64,000 bases of DNA, from positions 124,001-188,000 of the forward strand of contig NZ_WXEX01000007.1 in the NCBI RefSeq assembly GCF_009877435.1, read 5' to 3'. Positions 60,880 through 64,000 of the stretch are shown here, one piece after another (the first letter of the stretch is position 1; each line of letters begins with the position of its first letter). The notes beneath the pieces were generated by a model. That model searched no databases. It saw nothing but the letters and a program-made list of their open reading frames with translations, and was not told the origin of the DNA. The translations under genes were made by a program, and so were the position numbers. Origin of the DNA: Heliomicrobium gestii. Lineage in GTDB: Bacteria; Bacillota; Desulfitobacteriia; Heliobacteriales; Heliobacteriaceae.

Positions 60880-61388
60880 GCATACACCCCTCGCTAAATC
60901 GTATCAAGCGGGTGAACCGTCGTTTGCTTTCACCCTTGAATGTATCCTGAATCCGTTTTCACTCGCAAAGGAAACTGTCGGAAACTAACGAAAATACCCT
61001 GTATAATAAAGCTATGTGGAGATCACCGCGCAGCCCCTGGTTCGATACGTGTAAGGGGTTGTATGCTGCTTTTACATGACAGGATTTGCTAATGGCAGCT
61101 GAAAATAGAGATTAACCCATCAAAGCTCCATTGGTGGGTATGCGCCGTTTCTCTATTTGATTTTCTTTGTTTATTTTACAATGTAATAAACTTGATTTAA
61201 ACATATATTCTGGGATTAATTTAAATTTTTTCAGGTCGATTTGCGATAGATTTCGCATTTCTTTCGTTAGAACCAAGTAGCACCAAAGGCAACCTGAAAC
61301 CGTAAAGTGATAAGACGCCCTTTGTAGGATGACGACTCTATGGGCGAGCCCATCCTACTCAATTGGCACGGATCTTAGCAGGACAATG
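60880..61388. other. AT-rich intergenic region with structured plus-strand block
   Basis: About 500 bp without a supported gene. It contains a TATAAT (61002-61007) followed by a paired block ending in a nested hairpin (AAATAGAGA at 61103-61111 with TCTCTATTT at 61150-61158, inner ACCCATC/GGTGGGT) and a T-rich tail, so a plus-strand transcript of about 165 nt is possible. At 61323-61358 there is a separate inverted repeat (GTAGGATG/CATCCTAC). Confidence 0.5.
61103..61176 (+). terminator. nested hairpin with T-rich tail, terminator-like
   Basis: Outer stem AAATAGAGA/TCTCTATTT and inner stem ACCCATC/GGTGGGT, followed by GATTTTCTTTGTTTATTTT. It resembles an intrinsic terminator, yet no plus-strand gene lies upstream. 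Confidence 0.55.
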
Positions 61389-61440
61389 CAAAAAAACCTG
61401 AGGCCACTCATGTTTTCAATGAAGTGAACCTCAGGTTTTT
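61389..61440 (-). terminator. terminator of the small ORF at 61.4 kb
   Basis: AAACCTGAGG (61394-61403) pairs with CCTCAGGTTT (61429-61438), with inner CACT/AGTG; on the minus strand TTTTTTTGC follows. Confidence 0.85.
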
Positions 61441-61447
61441 GCGTTTC

Positions 61448-61606
61448 TTAGATCCGGCCCTTCCGCGCTTTAACGTTGCGGATGATGGCCTTTTCGGAGC
61501 GGTCTGAGAACTCCGTCGCCGCTACGGCGGTGATATTCTCCGGATCCTGGGCGGCCACATGGCGCACCGTCTGGGTTGAGTCGGGAACGGATTTTTCCGG
61601 GGTCAT
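61448..61606 (-). CDS. small uncharacterised protein (52 residues)
   Basis: Starts MTPEKSVPDSTQTVRHVAAQ and ends SDRSEKAIIRNVKARKGRI. No hydrophobic segment; the last third is basic. GGAGGAGGGAG lies 5-6 nt before the ATG at 61606, and a strong terminator follows the stop within 10 bp, so it forms a complete small transcription unit. No family recognised. Confidence 0.7.
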   Translation of the reverse strand: MTPEKSVPDSTQTVRHVAAQDPENITAVAATEFSDRSEKAIIRNVKARKGRI

Positions 61607-61805
61607 TGGGCACTCCCTCCTCCTGCTTCAATCGACGTTCTGTTTCACGGCAACGAGCCTAGTATGTCCAGGAAAGGGCTTCGCGCGAAAAGACAGCCCG
61701 AATCACAGAGGAGATGAATCGCAGATCGCAGCCAGTGGAGCGTGCGGCCTTTCCTTGAAAGAGAAGGCGCTCATTCGAAAATCCGCAGCAGCGGGAACGT
61801 CTCCC

Positions 61806-62672
61806 TTAAAAGGCCGGGACGACGGCTCCTTTGTACTTCTCATCGATGAATTTCTTCACCTCGGCGCTGGTGAGCGCCTTGACCAGCTTCTGGATGGCTT
61901 CGTTGTTCTCGTTGCCGTTTTTGACGACGACGATGTTCACGTAGGGGGAGTCCTTGCCTTCCATCGTAAGGGCGTCTTTCAAGGGATTGAGACCGGCGCC
62001 AAGGGCAAAGTTGGTGTTGATGACGGCGATATCGGCGTCATCGAGAACCTTGGGCAGCATGGCCGCTTCCAATTCGGTGATTTTCAGGCCTTTGGGATTC
62101 TCTTTGATGTCTTTCGTCGTCGCCTTCACGCCAGCGTTGGGATCGAGTTTGATCAGGCCGGCCGACTGGAGGAGCAACAGGGCGCGACCGCCATTGGTCG
62201 GATCGTTGGGAATGGCCACTTTGGCCTTTTCTTTCAGGTCGGCAAGGGACTTCACCTTCTGGGAGTAAACGCCCATGGGCGCCACGTCGACGCCAGCGAC
62301 CGACTTCAGGTCGAGCTTATGTTCGGCGGCGAAGGTATCCAGGTAGGGCTTATGCTGAAAAAAGTTGGCGTCCAGTTCGCCGTCGGCGAGGGCCAGGTTG
62401 GGCTGCACATAGTCGTTGAACTCGACGATCTTCAGTTCGATGCCATCCTTGGCCAGGAGGTCCTTGGCGATCTTGGCGATCTCGGCATGGGGCACCGGGG
62501 AGACGCCGAAGCGGATCGTTTTCGTCTGGGTCGTTTGGGCCGCCTGCTGTCCACCGTTGCCAGCGGTCGTATCCTTGGCGCTGCACCCGACTGCGCCGAG
62601 GGCGGCTACGGAAAGCACCAGGAGGCCGCCCAGGAGAGGGGTGATTTTTTTCTGAAGCAATTGATTGAACAT
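61806..62672 (-). CDS. metQ: methionine ABC transporter substrate-binding lipoprotein MetQ
   Basis: 288 residues of the NlpA/MetQ family. Signal peptide with lipobox GAVGC, then the hallmark blocks IRFGVSPVPHAEIAKIAKDL, EFNDYVQPNLALADGELDANFFQHKPYLD, VAPMGVYSQKVKSLADL and VAIPNDPTNGGRALLLLQ. It binds D- or L-methionine at the membrane surface. AAGGAG lies 9 nt before the ATG. It follows metI by 83 bp and completes metN-metI-metQ. Confidence 0.94.
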   Translation of the reverse strand: MFNQLLQKKITPLLGGLLVLSVAALGAVGCSAKDTTAGNGGQQAAQTTQTKTIRFGVSPVPHAEIAKIAKDLLAKDGIELKIVEFNDYVQPNLALADGELDANFFQHKPYLDTFAAEHKLDLKSVAGVDVAPMGVYSQKVKSLADLKEKAKVAIPNDPTNGGRALLLLQSAGLIKLDPNAGVKATTKDIKENPKGLKITELEAAMLPKVLDDADIAVINTNFALGAGLNPLKDALTMEGKDSPYVNIVVVKNGNENNEAIQKLVKALTSAEVKKFIDEKYKGAVVPAF

Positions 62673-62754
62673 GTTCTGTCGACTCCTTCGCGTTTTTCGT
62701 TGTTGTTTTTGTAGTTTTTGTTGTTTTCGCTAAGCCCACGATTTATATCAAGCG

Positions 62755-63408
62755 CTACACCAGCCCGCGACGTTTGCGGATCCGCGCGGTGAGCCAGTCG
62801 CCAAGGCTCTGAAAGACCTGCACCATGGCGACGAGGACCACGACGGTCACCCAGGTCACATCACTGTTGTTGCGCATGTAGCCTTCTCGGATCGCCAGAT
62901 CGCCCAAACCACCTCCTCCCACTGCCCCGGCCATCGCCGAGTAACCGATCAGGGTGACAAAGGTGATGATGACCCCGAGCAGTAGGCCAGGCAACGCTTC
63001 TGGCAGCAGCACTTTTTGAATGATCTGTCTCGGCGTCGCTCCCATGGCGCGAGCCGCCTCGATGATGCCCTTGTCGATCTCCTTGAGAGAGGCTTCGATG
63101 ACACGGGCCACAAAGGGGACAGCGGCGACGGTGAGAGGGACGATGGCGGCCTGGGTGCCGATGCGGCTGCCCACGAGCAGTTTGGTCAGGGGCAGGATGG
63201 CCACCAGCAGGATGATGAAAGGAATAGACCGGAAGATGTTGACGGTGATGGCCAGGACCGTGTTGACCCAGCGATTGGGCAGCACGCCCGACCTTTCCGT
63301 CACGACCAGAAGGATGCCCAAGGGGATGCCCAGGAGGGTGGAAAGGCCTGTCGCGGCGATGACCATGTAGAAGGTCTCCCAGGTCGCCTGCAGGTACGTC
63401 TCAGTCAC
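62755..63408 (-). CDS. metI: methionine ABC transporter permease MetI
   Basis: 217 residues with five hydrophobic segments. Family marks are TWETFYMVIAATGLSTLLGI, LNIFRSIPFIILLVAI (read here with VN before), the coupling motif EAARAMGATPRQIIQKVLLPEALP and GYSAMAGAVGGGGLGDLAI. The GTG start at 63408 overlaps the metN stop by a few bases, showing translational coupling. Confidence 0.94.
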   Translation of the reverse strand: MTETYLQATWETFYMVIAATGLSTLLGIPLGILLVVTERSGVLPNRWVNTVLAITVNIFRSIPFIILLVAILPLTKLLVGSRIGTQAAIVPLTVAAVPFVARVIEASLKEIDKGIIEAARAMGATPRQIIQKVLLPEALPGLLLGVIITFVTLIGYSAMAGAVGGGGLGDLAIREGYMRNNSDVTWVTVVVLVAMVQVFQSLGDWLTARIRKRRGLV

Positions 63409-64000
63409 GGTCGATCACCTCCACCTTCACATCGCGGGAGCAGATATAGGCCAGCGCTTCTTCCACCTTGACCGCCTCGCCCGTCAACTCCAGCAACAGC
63501 GTGCCGAAGGGCGTCTCGCGAACCGTGTCAATGTTCCCGAAGAGGATGTTCGCGTCGACGCCAAAGCGGCGGATGACCGAGGCGATGAGGGGTTCTTCTG
63601 TTGCGCCGCCGACAAAGGTGATCCGGATGAGGCGGCCGCCGCTGCTGCGGTGAAAAGCGCCGGCATCGAGAAGATGGCGCAGCTTGTCCCCTTCCAGGGC
63701 GCCCCGGACAAATTCCTTGACGACGGGCGAACGGGGGTTGGTGAAGACCTCGCGCACCGGACCGGCCTCGATGATCCTGCCGCCCTCAATGAAGGCCACC
63801 TCGTCGCAGATCTCTTGAATGACCTGCATCTCATGGGTGATCAGGACGACGGTGAGGTTGAAGCGGCCGTTGATATCGGCGATGAGACGCAGGATGGACT
63901 GAGTCGTCTGGGGGTCGAGGGCCGAGGTCGCCTCGTCACAGAGCAGGATCTTCGGTTGGTTGGCCAGCGCCCGGGCGATGCCGACGCGCTGTTTCTGGCC
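63401..64000 (-). CDS. metN: methionine ABC transporter ATP-binding protein MetN (N-terminal part outside the window)
   Basis: The frame enters from the right edge. Visible are the end of the signature (GQKQRVGIARALANQPKILL), Walker B LLCDEATSALDPQTTQ, the H-loop VLITHEMQV and the C-terminal NIL domain (about 75 residues; RLIRITFVGGATEEPLIASV) that senses methionine in this family. The open frame from base 64000 to the stop is continuous, so this is a normal gene cut by the window. Walker A is not included. The upstream leader (S-box or other) is also outside. Confidence 0.94.
   Translation of the reverse strand, partial: GQKQRVGIARALANQPKILLCDEATSALDPQTTQSILRLIADINGRFNLTVVLITHEMQVIQEICDEVAFIEGGRIIEAGPVREVFTNPRSPVVKEFVRGALEGDKLRHLLDAGAFHRSSGGRLIRITFVGGATEEPLIASVIRRFGVDANILFGNIDTVRETPFGTLLLELTGEAVKVEEALAYICSRDVKVEVIDRD

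Overview
The window looks like the chromosome of a fairly GC-rich, strictly anaerobic, motile, Gram-positive bacterium of the Bacillota (class Clostridia). A heliobacterial or other Peptococcales-type genome is my best guess, but no gene here proves it. Supporting signs are strong GGAGG ribosome-binding sites with frequent GTG and TTG starts (and two probable CTG starts), TPP, cobalamin and c-di-AMP (ydaO-type) riboswitches, the PrkA/YhbH/SpoVR sporulation and stationary-phase set, SLH surface protein, hybrid-cluster protein, a lysine 2,3-aminomutase-type enzyme and many HD-GYP proteins. No tRNA, rRNA, phage, intact insertion sequence or CRISPR array was found.

Layout. 0-5 kb: start of a pseudouridine synthase, a YjfB-type motility protein, alpha-glucan phosphorylase, a small zinc-ribbon-like protein, a tandem HD/HD-GYP protein and SpeD. 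5-8.2 kb: cobalamin riboswitch and cbiMNQO cobalt transporter, with an in-frame TAG inside cbiO. 8.2-13.4 kb (minus): TPP riboswitch followed by thiC-thiM-thiE-thiL-thiD. 13.5-20.4 kb: HD-GYP protein, a KamA-family enzyme behind a c-di-AMP riboswitch, hcp behind a CRP/FNR-type operator, an acyl-CoA synthetase and a truncated membrane methyltransferase remnant. 20.5-28.3 kb: giant CheB-CheR-PAS-kinase fusion, HD-GYP protein, glycerate kinase, a small ORF and an amino-acid-binding lipoprotein. 28.6-36.4 kb: unknown protein, SLH/Fn3 surface protein, SpoVR, a small unknown and a GGDEF response regulator. 36.4-39.5 kb: an orphan small RNA, an Mrp-like ATPase, a radical SAM/SPASM enzyme and a membrane protein with a Gly/Cys tail. 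39.7-42.8 kb: polar amino-acid ABC transporter. 42.8-45.3 kb: HD-GYP protein, then a second c-di-AMP riboswitch before a two-CBS protein. 45.6-49.2 kb: ECF sigma, anti-sigma and ABC exporter operon. 49.2-49.8 kb: decayed hydrogenase-like fragment. 50.2-59.7 kb: copper-amine-oxidase-stalk protein, a hybrid sensor kinase, YhbH and PrkA. 59.8-64 kb: AT-rich lipoprotein island, a small ORF and metQ-metI-metN (cut by the window end).

Themes. Cyclic-nucleotide signalling is dense: four HD-GYP proteins and one diguanylate cyclase for c-di-GMP, and two c-di-AMP riboswitches, one before a probable beta-lysine (osmolyte) enzyme and one before a DarB/CbpB-like CBS protein. The most promising unfamiliar system is at 36.4-39.5 kb: a membrane protein ending in a five-cysteine glycine tail is translationally coupled to a SPASM radical SAM enzyme and followed by an Mrp-like ATPase and a stand-alone small RNA with its own promoter and terminator.
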